The notes: generated from the sequence alone by a model not told the origin. A DNA stretch of 64,000 nucleotides from Amia ocellicauda (GCF_036373705.1 NC_089863.1:4423444-4487443), one strand, 5' to 3'; counted from the first letter of the stretch, positions 1-9,462 are shown. Made by a program: numbers and translations.

Positions 1-9
1 TTGAATACA

Positions 10-235
10 GTGTGGAGTAGTGGTTTGGGCTCTGTACCCTGTCGCACAGCACGGTGTGTGCAATCCCTGGTTCGCTGACTACTCTTGAGCAAGGGACTTT
101 AGCTAGATTGCACCAGTTAATGCCCACCCATGCCAATGGGTTAAGTGTAAGGAAAACAAAATGTGGTAATATCTCGTTAACATCTGTAATTTACCCTGGC
201 TTTGGTGTCTGCTAAGAAATCGAATTAAAAAATAC
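10..235 (+). mobile_element. tRNA-derived SINE, degraded, unit 0
   Basis: Most divergent SINE copy of the window. Near position 61-80 it has CCCTGGTTCGCTGACTAC where the others have TCTCTGGTACACTTACTAC, and GTAATTTACC where the others have GTAAGTCACC. It shares CTGTCGCACAG with units 4 and 8. Its tRNA pair lies to the left of the window. Confidence 0.8.
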
Positions 236-788
236 TTTGATATGAATCTCCATTGATTTATTTCTATGTTCAACATGTATAATTCATGTATTTATTATTA
301 TCTTCTCTCTGCATTTATTTTTAATTCTGCCTTGGATTATCCTACATACATGTCGCACAAGTGAATGTACAATGCATTCTGGCCCTTCTCATCACTACAA
401 CAAGCAAAGCCAAAATATGAAAGAGAAAGTGAGTTGAAAAGGTGAGGTGGTGTTTTTCTCTTTATATCTCTATTTACAGAGTAGACGAAATGCAGAGGAG
501 GAAATATAAATAGAAAAGAAGAAAAAATGTCAACGAAGAACTGTAAATGCACAGAGGGAAATGTGAACATAAAATTGGTATTACATACGGACATACGTTT
601 TTTCTTAGATCTATGTAAAAATGTAATATTTTATAGCATAGAGCGAAGTAATATGAACTGATACAGAATATTTGATGAAGTCTAAATACATCTGTTTGTT
701 CAAAACAGAATACACTGTATTGTTCTTGTTGTGAATACATTGGGGTGGATATATTTACGAATGGTATGGTGGTTGTGATCAAGAAGTG

Positions 789-793
789 AAAAA
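789..793 (-). terminator. First T-run downstream of tRNA-Ala (distal, putative pol III terminator)
   Basis: Five A on the + strand (TTTTT in the tRNA-Ala sense) lie 84 bp beyond the gene's 3' end. No run of four T occurs nearer. Pol III tRNA terminators usually sit within a few tens of bases, so the tRNA-Ala trailer would be unusually long. The same arrangement recurs in every unit. Confidence 0.45.
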
Positions 794-825
794 TGACGAC
801 CCCTCGTATGCTTGGGAGGATCTCA

Positions 826-840
826 GCAGGGCTGTCCTGC
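826..840. repeat. Short inverted repeat in the tRNA-Ala 3' flank
   Basis: GCAGG and CCTGC arms flank a 5-nt loop, and an outer TCAGC/GCTGA pair (from 824 to 847) could compete with it. It lies 37 bp past the tRNA-Ala 3' end and would fold in a long trailer. It recurs in every unit, except that unit-specific changes alter it (for example C to G in units 21, 22, 25 and 26). Confidence 0.4.
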
Positions 841-877
841 GGGCTGAAGACGGGTCTGATAGCAGATGAAGGAGCTC

Positions 878-950
878 TGGAGAATGCGGGCATCGGTCCC
901 GCCACCTCTCGCATGCTAAGCGAGCGCTCTACCATCTGAGCTAATTCCCC
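878..950 (-). tRNA. tRNA-Ala (AGC), unit 1, reference copy
   Basis: This is a 73-nt gene with a complete cloverleaf. The acceptor stem GGGGAAT pairs with ATTCTCC and includes the G3:U70 pair that defines alanine identity. The D arm is GCTC/GAGC. The anticodon stem CTCGC/GCGAG holds loop TTAGCAT, with AGC at 34-36. The T stem is GCGGG/CCCGC and the discriminator is A73. The A box (positions 8-18) fits the consensus. The T loop reads ACCGATG: A54 is normal for eukaryotic tRNA-Ala, but C55 replaces a nearly invariant T that becomes pseudouridine and is part of the B box. No CCA is encoded and there is no intron. It stands head to head with tRNA-Arg, 142 bp between their 5' ends. The first T-run downstream is 84 bp away. 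Identity is secure; activity is not. 34 of 40 copies match it exactly. Confidence 0.95.
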
Positions 951-1092
951 GCTGCTTCCTGTGGCAGCACCGCCCTGTGCAGCGCCGGCTGCAGGTTCGC
1001 TCTGAACTTTGCATCCCTTTGGGTTCACTGATACCCTGTTCCAGGACAGAAGAAGCAGTTTCCATCGGATTGCTTGAGTGCGTCCAAACGTG
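951..1092. promoter_or_regulatory. Shared 142-bp 5' flank between divergent tRNA-Ala and tRNA-Arg genes
   Basis: This GC-rich first half and mixed second half form the upstream region of both tRNA genes. No TATA-like element is visible, so transcription would rest on the internal A and B boxes. It holds two inverted repeats (GCTGC at 951-955 with GCAGC at 964-968, and 978-993). In units 3 and 7 the spacer is cut to 55 bp by an 87-bp deletion. Confidence 0.6.
978..993. repeat. Inverted repeat in the head-to-head spacer
   Basis: Arms TGCAGC and GCTGCA flank GCCG, a perfect 6-bp stem. It is present in every unit with a full spacer and missing from units 3 and 7, whose deletion removes it. Its function is unknown. 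Confidence 0.5.
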
Positions 1093-1165
1093 GGGCCAGT
1101 GGCGCAATGGATAACGCGTCTGACTACGAATCAGAAGACTGTAGGTTCGACTCCTACCTGGCTCG
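1093..1165 (+). tRNA. tRNA-Arg (ACG), unit 1, reference copy
   Basis: This is a 73-nt gene with a complete cloverleaf. The acceptor stem GGGCCAG pairs with CTGGCTC (one G:U at 2:71). The D arm starts GCGC, the anticodon stem is TCTGA/TCAGA with loop CTACGAA (ACG at 34-36), the variable loop is AGACT and the T stem GTAGG/CCTAC holds loop TTCGACT. G73 is the discriminator. With A34 edited to inosine, as in eukaryotic tRNA-Arg(ACG), it would read CGU, CGC and CGA. The A box TGGCGCAATGG (8-18) and B box GGTTCGACTCC (52-62) fit the pol III consensus. Position 37 is A, where the vertebrate and fly tRNA-Arg(ACG) genes I recall have G. No CCA or intron. TTTT follows 26 bp downstream. 29 of 40 copies are identical to it. 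Confidence 0.97.
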
Positions 1166-1598
1166 ACAGCATCTACACCCAACTCTCGCTGTTTTCTTCT
1201 CATATCTGGCGACCAGCAGCACTACATCATAGTGTGCCGGACCAGGCATGGGAGGACCATCAAAGTCACCGCTACCACACTCCAATCTCATTCCATGATG
1301 ATTATCAAACCATTGCACCAGTGTGACTGAGGTGCAACATACATTCAATGTGTTCATGGCTCCATCTGCTCATTCAATTCAACCTGTACCCGACTGCTGC
1401 CTCTCACCTGAACCGTAGTCAACAGAAATGCGCACTTGTATCACACCTTGTCGACACTGTTAATGTGTCATTGACACCCAATAACCTGACATGTTGCTTA
1501 ATCCGTTTAATCTCAATTCTTTCATAGTAAGACTCTGTTACAATAAGACACTTCCACAACACTACATTCATTTGAATAGACAATCACTTTTGAATACA
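1166..1598. other. Spacer between tRNA-Arg and SINE (representative copy)
   Basis: Apart from the tRNA-Arg terminator at its start I recognise nothing in this stretch. It recurs in every unit and carries most of the markers that split units into haplotypes: ACACCC or ACAACC just after the tRNA, CCGGACC or CCTGACC, TGTGTTC or TGTCTTC, AATAACC or AATATCC, and TAGACAATC (type A) or CAGATAATC (type B) just before the SINE. These markers assort in many combinations, which points to unequal exchange or gene conversion between units. Confidence 0.7.
1192..1195 (+). terminator. Pol III terminator of tRNA-Arg
   Basis: A TTTT run starts 27 nt past the tRNA-Arg 3' end, an ordinary distance for a tRNA gene. 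The run is kept in all 40 units at tRNA-Arg start +99 (+101 in units 18 and 23). Confidence 0.8.
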
Positions 1599-1824
1599 GT
1601 GTGGAGTAGTGGTTTGGGCTCTGTACCCTGTAGCACAGCACGGTGTGTGCAATCTCTGGTACACTTACTACTCTTGAGCAAGGGACTTTAGCTAGATTGC
1701 ACCAGTTAATGCCCACCCATGCCAATGGGTTAAGTGTAAGGAAAACAAAATGTGGTAATATCTCGTTAACATCTGTAAGTCACCCTGGCTATGGTGTCTG
1801 CTAAGAAATCGAATTAAAAAATAC
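1599..1824 (+). mobile_element. tRNA-derived SINE, degraded, unit 1, reference copy
   Basis: From 5' to 3' it has a tRNA-like head (GTGTGGAGTAGTGGTTTGGG, A-box-like, with a decayed B box), a body with TTGAGCAAGGGACTTTAGC, and a 3' tail GTAAGTCACCCTGG followed by GTCTGCTAAGAAATC, like the L2-clade tails of fish SINEs. I recognise the family from sturgeon-type genomes by memory; the family name is not certain. The internal A and B boxes no longer look active. The head and body are clearly decayed against that remembered family, yet the array copies differ from each other by only a few bases, so the insertion is older than the array. The upstream spacer is type A. Confidence 0.8.
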
Positions 1825-2466
1825 GTTGATATGAATCTCCATTGATTTATTTCTGTGTTCAACATGTATAATTCATGTATTTATTATTATCTTCTCTCTG
1901 CATTTATTTTTAATTCTGCCTTGGATTATCCTCCATACATGTCGCACAAATGAATGTACAATGCATTCTGGCCCTTCTCATCACTACAACAAGCAAAGGC
2001 AAAATATGAAAGAGAACGTGAGTTGAAAAGGTGAGGTGGTGTTTTTCTCTTTATATCTCTATTTACAGAGTAGACGAAATGCAGAGGAGGAAATATAAAT
2101 AGAAAAGAAGAAAAAATGTCAACGAAGAACTGTAAATGCACAGAGGGAAATGTGAACATAAAATTGGTATTACATACGGACATACGTTTTTTCTTAGATC
2201 TATGTAAAAATGTAATATTTTATAGCATAGAGCGAAGTAATATGAACTGATACAGAATATTAGATGAAGTCTAAATACATCTGTTTGTTCAAAACAGAAT
2301 ACACTGTATTGTTCTTGTTGTGAATACATTGGGGTGGATATATTTACGAATGGTATGGTGGTTGTGATCAAGAAGTGAAAAATGACGACCCCTCGTATGC
2401 TTGTGAGGATCTCAGCAGGGCTGTCCTGCGGGCTGAAGACGGGTCTGGTAGCAGATGAAGGAGCTC

Positions 2467-2539
2467 TGGAGAATGCGGGCATCGGTCCCGCCACCTCTCG
2501 CATGCTAAGCGAGCGCTCTACCATCTGAGCTAATTCCCC
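2467..2539 (-). tRNA. tRNA-Ala (AGC), unit 2
   Basis: Same 73 nt as the reference copy. The first base change in its 3' flank is CTTGTGAGG, the form shared by all later units, against CTTGGGAGG in unit 1. Confidence 0.93.
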
Positions 2540-2681
2540 GCTGCTTCCTGTGGCAGCACCGCCCTGTGCAGCGCCGGCTGCAGGTTCGCTCTGAACTTTG
2601 CATCCCTTTGGGTTCACTGATACCCTGTTCCAGGACAGAAGAAGCTGTTTCCATCGGATTGCTTGACTGCATCTAAACGTG

Positions 2682-2754
2682 GGGCCAGTGGCGCAATGGA
2701 TAACGCGTCTGACTACGAATCAGAAGACTGTAGGTTCGACTCCTACCTGGCTCG
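2682..2754 (+). tRNA. tRNA-Arg (ACG), unit 2
   Basis: Same 73 nt as the reference. The 5' flank is unusual (GACTGCATCTAAACG against GAGTGCGTCCAAACG). The 3' flank mixes ACAACC with CTCGCTG, a recombinant of the two common forms. Confidence 0.95.
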
Positions 2755-3187
2755 ACAGCATCTACAACCAACTCTCGCTGTTTTCTTCTCATATCTGGCG
2801 ACCAGCAGCACTACATCATAGTGTGCCGGACCAGGCATGGGAGGACCATCAAAGTCACCGCTACCACACTCCAATCTCATTCCATGATGATTATCAAACC
2901 ATTGCACCAGTGTGACTGAGGTGCAACATACATTCAATGTGTTCATGGCTCCATCTGCTCATTCAATTCAACCTGTACCCGACTGCTGCCTCTCACCTGA
3001 AACGTAGTCAGCAGAAATGCGCACTTGTATCACACCTTGTCGACACTGTTAATGTGTCATTGACACCCAATAACCTGACATGTTGCTTTATCCGTTTAAT
3101 CTCAATTCTTTCATAATAAGACTCTGTTACAATAAGACACTTCCACAACACTACATTCATTTGAATAGACAATCACTTTTGAATACA

Positions 3188-3413
3188 GTGTGGAGTAGTG
3201 GTTTGGGCTCTGTACCCTGTAGCACAGCACGGTGTGTGCAATCTCTGGTACACTTACTACTCTTGAGCAAGGGACTTTAGCTAGATTGCACCAGTTAATG
3301 CCCACCCATGCCAATGGGTTAAGTGTAAGGAAAACAAAATGTGGTAATATCTCGTTAACATCTGTAAGTCACCCTGGCTTTGGTGTCTGCTAAGAAATCG
3401 AATTAAAAAATAC
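3188..3413 (+). mobile_element. tRNA-derived SINE, degraded, unit 2
   Basis: Type A upstream spacer. The tail has CTTTGGTG, the form limited to units 0, 2-5, 7 and 8. Confidence 0.78.
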
Positions 3414-4055
3414 GTTGATATGAATCTCCATTGATTTATTTCTGTGTTCAACATGTATAATTCATGTATTTATTATTATCTTCTCTCTGCATTTATTTTT
3501 AATTCTGCCTTGGATTATCCTACATACATGTCGCACAAGTGAATGTACAATGCATTCTGGCCCTTCTCATCACTACAACAAGCAAAGCCAAAATATGAAA
3601 GAGAAAGTGAGTTGAAAAGGTGAGGTGGTGTTTTTCTCTTTATATCTCTATTTACAGAGTAGACGAAATGCAGAGGAGGAAATATAAATAGAAAAGAAGA
3701 AAAAATGTCAACGAAGAACTGTAAATGCACAGAGGGAAATGTGAACATAAAATTGGTATTACATACGGACATACGTTTTTTCTTAGATCTATGTAAAAAT
3801 GTAATATTTTATAGCATAGAGCGAAGTAATATGAACTGATACAGAATATTTGATGAAGTCTAAATACATCTGTTTGTTCAAAACAGAATACACTGTATTG
3901 TTCTTGTTGTGAATACATTGGGGTGGATATATTTACGAATGGTATGGTGGTTGTGATCAAGAAGTGAAAAATGACGACCCCTCGTATGCTTGTGAGGATC
4001 TCAGCAGGGCTGTCCTGCGGGCTGAAGACGGGTCTGGTAGCAGATGAAGGAGCTC

Positions 4056-4128
4056 TGGAGAATGCGGGCATCGGTCCCGCCACCTCTCGCATGCTAAGCG
4101 AGCGCTCTACCATCTGAGCTAATACCCT
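4056..4128 (-). tRNA. tRNA-Ala (AGC), unit 3, acceptor stem altered by deletion (possible pseudogene)
   Basis: An 87-bp deletion joins the gene after CTGAGCTAAT (4123) to ACCCTG of the spacer. The 5' acceptor strand becomes AGGGTAT in place of GGGGAAT. This leaves A1:C72 and T5:T68 mismatches but keeps the G3:U70 alanine signal. The rest of the gene is intact. The distance to tRNA-Arg drops to 55 bp. The deletion sits across a 2-bp AT match. Confidence 0.8.
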
Positions 4129-4183
4129 GTTCCAGGACAGAAGAAGCTGTTTCCATCGGATTGCTTGAGTGCGTCCAAACGTG

Positions 4184-4256
4184 GGGCCAGTGGCGCAATG
4201 GATAACGCGTCTGACTTCGAATCAGAAGACTGTAGGTTCGACTCCTACCTGGCTCG
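4184..4256 (+). tRNA. tRNA-Arg (TCG), unit 3, anticodon changed
   Basis: Differs from the reference only at position 34 (4217), A to T, giving anticodon TCG. The loop is CTTCGAA. It would read CGA and perhaps CGG instead of the inosine set. C35 and G36 are kept, so arginine identity should hold. Confidence 0.95.
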
Positions 4257-4689
4257 ACAGCATCTACACCCAACTCTCGCTGTTTTCTTCTCATATCTGG
4301 CGACCAGCAGCACTACATCATAGTGTGCCGGACCAGGCATGGGAGGACCATCAAAGTCACCGCTACCACACTCCAATCTCATTCCATGATGATTATCAAA
4401 CCATTGCACCAGTGTGACTGAGGTGCAACATACATTCAATGTGTTCATGGCTCCATCTGCTCATTCAATTCAACCTGTACCCGACTGCTGCCTCTCACCT
4501 GAACCGTAGTCAACAGAAATGCGCACTTGTATCACACCTTGTCGACACTGTTAATGTGTTTTTGACACCCAATATCCTGACATGTTGCTTAATCCGTTTA
4601 ATCTCAATTCTTTCATAATAAGACTCTGTTACAATAAGACACTTCCACAAAACTACATTCATTTGAACAGATAATCACTTTTGAATACA

Positions 4690-4914
4690 GTGTGGAGTAG
4701 TGGTTTGGGCTCTGTACCCTGTAGCACAGCACGGTGTGTGCAATCTCTGGTACACTTACTACTCTTGAGCAAGGGACTTTAGCTAGATTGCACCAGTTAA
4801 TGCCCACCCATGCCAATGGGTTAAGTGTAAGGAAAACAAAATGTGGTAATATCTCGTTAACATCTGTAAGTCACCCTGGCTTTGGTGTCTGCTAAGAAAT
4901 CGAGTTAAAGATAC
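4690..4914 (+). mobile_element. tRNA-derived SINE, degraded, unit 3
   Basis: Type B spacer, preceded by the marker GTGTTTTTGACAC. The tail end reads GAGTTAAAGATAC and is 1 bp shorter than most. Confidence 0.78.
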
Positions 4915-5030
4915 GTTGATATGAATCTCCATTGATTTATTTCTATGCTCAACATGTATAATTAATGTATATATTATTATCTTCTCTCTGCATTTATTTT
5001 TAATTCTGCCTTGGATTATCCTCCATACAT

Positions 5031-5038
5031 GATAGCCT
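5031..5038. other. 8-bp insertion (GATAGCCT) in the AT-rich spacer
   Basis: Present only here and at 11306, exactly 6,275 bp apart. It marks the four-unit higher-order repeat. Confidence 0.85.
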
Positions 5039-5564
5039 GTCGCACAAATGAATGTACAATGCATTCTGGCCCTTCTCATCACTACAACAGGCAAAGCCAA
5101 AATATGAAAGAGAACGTGAGTTGAAAAGGTGAGGTGGTGTTTTTCTCTTTATATCTCTATTTACAGAGTAGACGAAATGCAGAGGAGGAAATATAAATAG
5201 GAAAGAAGAAAAAATGTCAACGAAGAACTGTAAATGCACAGAGGGAAATGTGAACATAAAATTGGTATTACATACGGACATACGCTTTTTCTTAGATCTA
5301 TGTAAAAATGTAATATTTTATAGCATAGAGCGAAGTAATATGAACTGATACAGAATATTTGAAGAAGTCTAAATACATCTGTTTGTTCAAAACAGAATAC
5401 ACTGTATTGTTCTTGTTGTGAATACATTGGGGTGGATATATTTACGAATGGTATGGTGGTTGTGATCAAGAAGTGAAAAACGACGACCCCTCGTATGCTT
5501 GTGAGGATCTCAGCAGGGCTGTCCTGCGGGCTGAAGACGGGTCTGGTAGCAGATGAAGGAGCTC

Positions 5565-5637
5565 TGGAGAATGCGGGCATCGGTCCCGCCACCTCTCGCA
5601 TGCTAAGCGAGCGCTCTACCATCTGAGCTAATTCCCC
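5565..5637 (-). tRNA. tRNA-Ala (AGC), unit 4
   Basis: Same 73 nt as the reference. The full 142-bp spacer to tRNA-Arg is present, with GGGTGCACTG in it. Confidence 0.93.
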
Positions 5638-5779
5638 GCTGCTTCCTGTGGCAGCACCGCCCTGTGCAGCGCCGGCTGCAGGTTCGCTCTGAACTTTGCA
5701 TCCCTTTGGGTGCACTGATACCCTGTTCCAGGACAGAAGAAGCTGTTTCCATCGGATTGCTTGAGTGCGTCCAAACGTG

Positions 5780-5852
5780 GGGCCAGTGGCGCAATGGATA
5801 ACGCGTCTGACTTCGAATCAGAAGACTGTAGGTTCGACTCCTACCTGGCTCG
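5780..5852 (+). tRNA. tRNA-Arg (TCG), unit 4, anticodon changed
   Basis: Only position 34 (5813) differs from the reference, A to T. Unlike unit 3, this TCG copy has a full tRNA-Ala partner, so the anticodon change and the deletion are separable. Confidence 0.95.
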
Positions 5853-6285
5853 ACAGCATCTACACCCAACTCTCGCTGTTTTCTTCTCATATCTGGCGAC
5901 CAGCAGCACTACATCATAGTGTGCCGGACCAGGCATGGGAGGACCATCAAAGTCACCGCTACCACACTCCAATCTCATTCCATGATGATTATCAAACCAT
6001 TGCACCAGTGTGACTGAGGTGCAACATACATTCAATGTGTTCATGGCTCCATCTGCTCATTCAATTCAACCTGTACCCGACTGCTGCCTCTCACCTGAAC
6101 CGTAGTCAACAGAAATGCGCACTTGTATCACACCTTGTCGACACTGTTAATGTGTCATTGACACCCAATAACCTGACATGTTGCTTAATCCGTTTAATCT
6201 CAATTCTTTCATAATAAGACTCTGTTACAATAAGACACTTCCACAACACTACATTCATTTGAATAGACAATCACTTTTGAATACA

Positions 6286-6511
6286 GTGTGGAGTAGTGGT
6301 TTGGGCTCTGTACCCTGTCGCACAGCACGGTGTGTGCAATCTCTGGTACACTTACTACTCTTGAGCAAGGGACTTTAGCTAGATTGCACCAGTTAATGCC
6401 CACCCATGCCAATGGGTTAAGTGTAAGGAAAACAAAATGTGGTAATATCTCGTTAACATCTGTAAGTCACCCTGGCTTTGGTGTCTGCTAAGAAATCGAA
6501 TTAAAAAATAC
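6286..6511 (+). mobile_element. tRNA-derived SINE, degraded, unit 4
   Basis: Type A spacer. Carries CTGTCGCACAG, shared only with units 0 and 8. Confidence 0.78.
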
Positions 6512-7153
6512 GTTGATATGAATCTCCATTGATTTATTTCTATGTTCAACATGTATAATTCATGTATTTATTATTATCTTCTCTCTGCATTTATTTTTAA
6601 TTCTGCCTTGGATTATCCTACATACATGTCGCACAAGTGAATGTACAATGCATTCTGGCCCTTCTCATCACTACAACAAGCAAAGGCAAAATATGAAAGA
6701 GAACGTGAGTTGAAAAGGTGAGGTGGTGTTTTTCTCTTTATATCTCTATTTACAGAGTAGACGAAATGCAGAGGAGGAAATATAAATAGAAAAGAAGAAA
6801 AAATGTCAACGAAGAACTGTAAATGCACAGAGGGAAATGTGAACATAAAATTGGTATTACATACGGACATACGTTTTTTCTTAGATCTATGTAAAAATGT
6901 AATATTTTATAGCATAGAGCGAAGTAATATGAACTGATACAGAATATTTGATGAAGTCTAAATACATCTGTTTGTTCAAAACAGAATACACTGTATTGTT
7001 CTTGTTGTGAATACATTGGGGTGGATATATTTACGAATGGTATGGTGGTTGTGATCAAGAAGTGAAAAATGACGACCCCTCGTATGCTTGTGAGGATCTC
7101 AGCAGGGCTGTCCTGCGGGCTGAAGACGGGTCTGGTAGCAGATGAAGGAGCTC

Positions 7154-7226
7154 TGGAGAATGCGGGCATCGGTCCCGCCACCTCTCGCATGCTAAGCGAG
7201 CGCTCTACCATCTGAGCTAATTCCCC
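7154..7226 (-). tRNA. tRNA-Ala (AGC), unit 5
   Basis: Same 73 nt as the reference. The spacer has GAAGCAGTTTCC, a form shared with units 1, 9 and 11. Confidence 0.93.
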
Positions 7227-7368
7227 GCTGCTTCCTGTGGCAGCACCGCCCTGTGCAGCGCCGGCTGCAGGTTCGCTCTGAACTTTGCATCCCTTTGGGT
7301 TCACTGATACCCTGTTCCAGGACAGAAGAAGCAGTTTCCATCGGATTGCTTGAGTGCGTTCAAACGTG

Positions 7369-7441
7369 GGCCCAGTGGCGCAATGGATAACGCGTCTGAC
7401 TACGAATCAGAAGACTGTAGGTTCGACTCCTACCTGGCTCG
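7369..7441 (+). tRNA. tRNA-Arg (ACG), unit 5, acceptor-stem mismatch
   Basis: The acceptor starts GGCCCAG in place of GGGCCAG: G3 to C (7371), giving a C3:C70 mismatch in the middle of the stem. The anticodon is ACG and the internal boxes are intact, so it may be transcribed but fold less well. Confidence 0.9.
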
Positions 7442-7874
7442 ACAGCATCTACACCCAACTCTCGCTGTTTTCTTCTCATATCTGGCGACCAGCAGCACTA
7501 CATCATAGTGTGCCGGACCAGGCATGGGAGGACCATCAAAGTCACCGCTACCACACTCCAATCTCATTCCATGATGATTATCAAACCATTGCACCAGTGT
7601 GACTGAGGTGCAACATACATTCAATGTGTTCATGGCTCCATCTGCTCATTCAATTCAACCTGTACCCGACTGCTGCCTCTCACCTGAACCGTAGTCAACA
7701 GAAATGCGCACTTGTATCACACCTTGTCGACACTGTTAATGTGTTTTTGACACCCAATATCCTGACATGTTGCTTAATCCGTTTAATCTCAATTCTTTCA
7801 TAATAAGACTCTGTTACAATAAGACACTTCCACAAAACTACATTCATTTGAACAGATAATCACTTTTGAATACA

Positions 7875-8099
7875 GTGTGGAGTAGTGGTTTGGGCTCTGT
7901 ACCCTGTAGCACAGCACGGTGTGTGCAATCTCTGGTACACTTACTACTCTTGAGCAAGGGACTTTAGCTAGATTGCACCAGTTAATGCCCACCCATGCCA
8001 ATGGGTTAAGTGTAAGGAAAACAAAATGTGGTAATATCTCGTTAACATCTGTAAGTCACCCTGGCTTTGGTGTCTGCTAAGAAATCGAGTTAAAGATAC
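7875..8099 (+). mobile_element. tRNA-derived SINE, degraded, unit 5
   Basis: Type B with GTGTTTTTGACAC upstream and the 1-bp shorter tail, like units 3 and 7, but without the 8-bp insertion that follows those. Confidence 0.78.
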
Positions 8100-8741
8100 G
8101 TTGATATGAATCTCCATTGATTTATTTCTATGCTCAACATGTATAATTAATGTATTTATTATTATCTTCTCTCTGCATTTATTTTTAATTCTGCCTTGGA
8201 TTATCCTCCATACATGTCGCACAAATGAATGTACAATGCATTCTGGCCCTTCTCATCACTACAACAAGCAAAGGCAAAATATGAAAGAGAACGTGAGTTG
8301 AAAAGGTGAGGTGGTGTTTTTCTCTTTATATCTCTATTTACAGAGTAGACGAAATGCAGAGGAGGAAATATAAATAGAAAAGAAGAAAAAATGTCAACGA
8401 AGAACTGTAAAGGCACAGAGGGAAATGTGAACATAAAATTGGTATTACATACGGACATACGTTTTTTCTTAGATCTATGTAAAAATGTAATATTTTATAG
8501 CATAGAGCGAAGTAATATGAACTGATACAGAATATTAGATGAAGTCTAAATACATCTGTTTGTTCAAAACAGAATACACTGTATTGTTCTTGTTGTGAAT
8601 ACATTGGGGTGGATATATTTACGAATGGTATGGTGGTTGTGATCAAGAAGTGAAAAATGACGACCCCTCGTATGCTTGTGAGGATCTCAGCAGGGCTGTC
8701 CTGCGGGCTGAAGACGGGTCTGGTAGCAGATGAAGGAGCTC

Positions 8742-8814
8742 TGGAGAATGCGGGCATCGGTCCCGCCACCTCTCGCATGCTAAGCGAGCGCTCTACCATC
8801 TGAGCTAATTCCCC
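8742..8814 (-). tRNA. tRNA-Ala (AGC), unit 6
   Basis: Same 73 nt as the reference. Confidence 0.93.
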
Positions 8815-8956
8815 GCTGCTTCCTGTGGCAGCACCGCCCTGTGCAGCGCCGGCTGCAGGTTCGCTCTGAACTTTGCATCCCTTTGGGTTCACTGATACCC
8901 TGTTCCAGGACAGAAGAAGCTGTTTCCATCGGATTGCTTGAGTGCGTCCAAACGTG

Positions 8957-9029
8957 GGGCCAGTGGCGCAATGGATAACGCGTCTGACTACGAATCAGAA
9001 GACTGTAGGTTCGACTCCTACCTGGCTCG
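8957..9029 (+). tRNA. tRNA-Arg (ACG), unit 6
   Basis: Same 73 nt as the reference. First unit with the ACAACC/CTCACTG 3' flank that dominates from unit 12 on. Confidence 0.95.
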
Positions 9030-9462
9030 ACAGCATCTACAACCAACTCTCACTGTTTTCTTCTCATATCTGGCGACCAGCAGCACTACATCATAGTGTG
9101 CCGGACCAGGCATGGGAGGACCATCAAAGTCACCGCTACCACACTCCAATCTCATTCCATGATGATTATCAAACCATTGCACCAGTGTGACTGAGGTGCA
9201 ACATACATTCAATGTGTTCATGGCTCCATCTGCTCATTCAATTCAACCTGTACCCGACTGCTGCCTCTCACCTGAAACGTAGTCAACAGAAATGCGCACT
9301 TGTATCACACCTTGTCGACACTGTTAATGTGTCATTGACACCCAATATCCTGACATGTTGCTTAATCCGTTTAATCTCAATTCTTTCATAATAAGACTCT
9401 GTTACAATAAGACACTTCCACAACACTACATTCATTTGAATAGACAATCACTTTTGAATACA

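Larger units (their letters stand above)
236..877. other. AT-rich spacer between SINE and tRNA-Ala (representative copy)
   Basis: This stretch recurs in every unit. Nothing recognisable is coded here. It starts with an AT-rich run after the SINE (TTTATTATTATC near 290-303), which may be the remnant of the SINE tail. It then has a purine-rich + strand tract at about 490-545, several T or A runs, and a GC-richer last 80 bp that forms the 3' flank of tRNA-Ala. The long open frames through it on the - strand are by-products of repetition and base composition. An 8-bp insertion (GATAGCCT) marks the copies at 5031 and 11306. Confidence 0.8.
4050..7350. repeat. Higher-order repeat block, left copy (units 3 to 5)
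   Basis: Matches 10325-13630 at an offset of 6,275 bp. Shared private marks in order: 87-bp deletion in tRNA-Ala, TCG anticodon, GTGTTTTTGACAC, short SINE tail, 8-bp insertion, second TCG anticodon, CTGTCGCACAG, CCTACATACATG. The edges are approximate. Confidence 0.85.

Noticed and set aside
337-594. 85-codon open frame on the - strand in the AT-rich spacer
   Set aside because: Phe/Ser-rich translation of a purine-rich tract; repeats with the unit and shows no coding signature.
993-1003. GGTTCGCTCTG, a B-box-like string in the spacer between the tRNA genes
   Set aside because: No tRNA fold surrounds it and A58 is replaced; probably chance, or a very old tRNA fragment that cannot be shown.
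474-1028. 184-codon open frame on the - strand, repeated in most units
   Set aside because: It runs in sense through tRNA-Ala (the ELAQMVERSLSMREVAG stretch is that tRNA translated) and into AT-rich spacer. It is kept because the DNA is kept, and is cut short in units 3 and 7. It has no known domain.
1078-1326. 82-codon open frame on the + strand over tRNA-Arg
   Set aside because: The N-terminal part (VAQWITRL, GSTPTWL) is tRNA-Arg read as protein; the rest is spacer. No start context or domain.
1295-1334. C/D-box-like pair, ATGATGA followed by CTGA
   Set aside because: Only about 25 nt lie between the boxes and no terminal stem is visible; too short for a C/D snoRNA.
1522-1725. 66 and 67-codon frames overlapping the SINE on both strands
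   Set aside because: They overlap each other and a decayed SINE; not credible genes.
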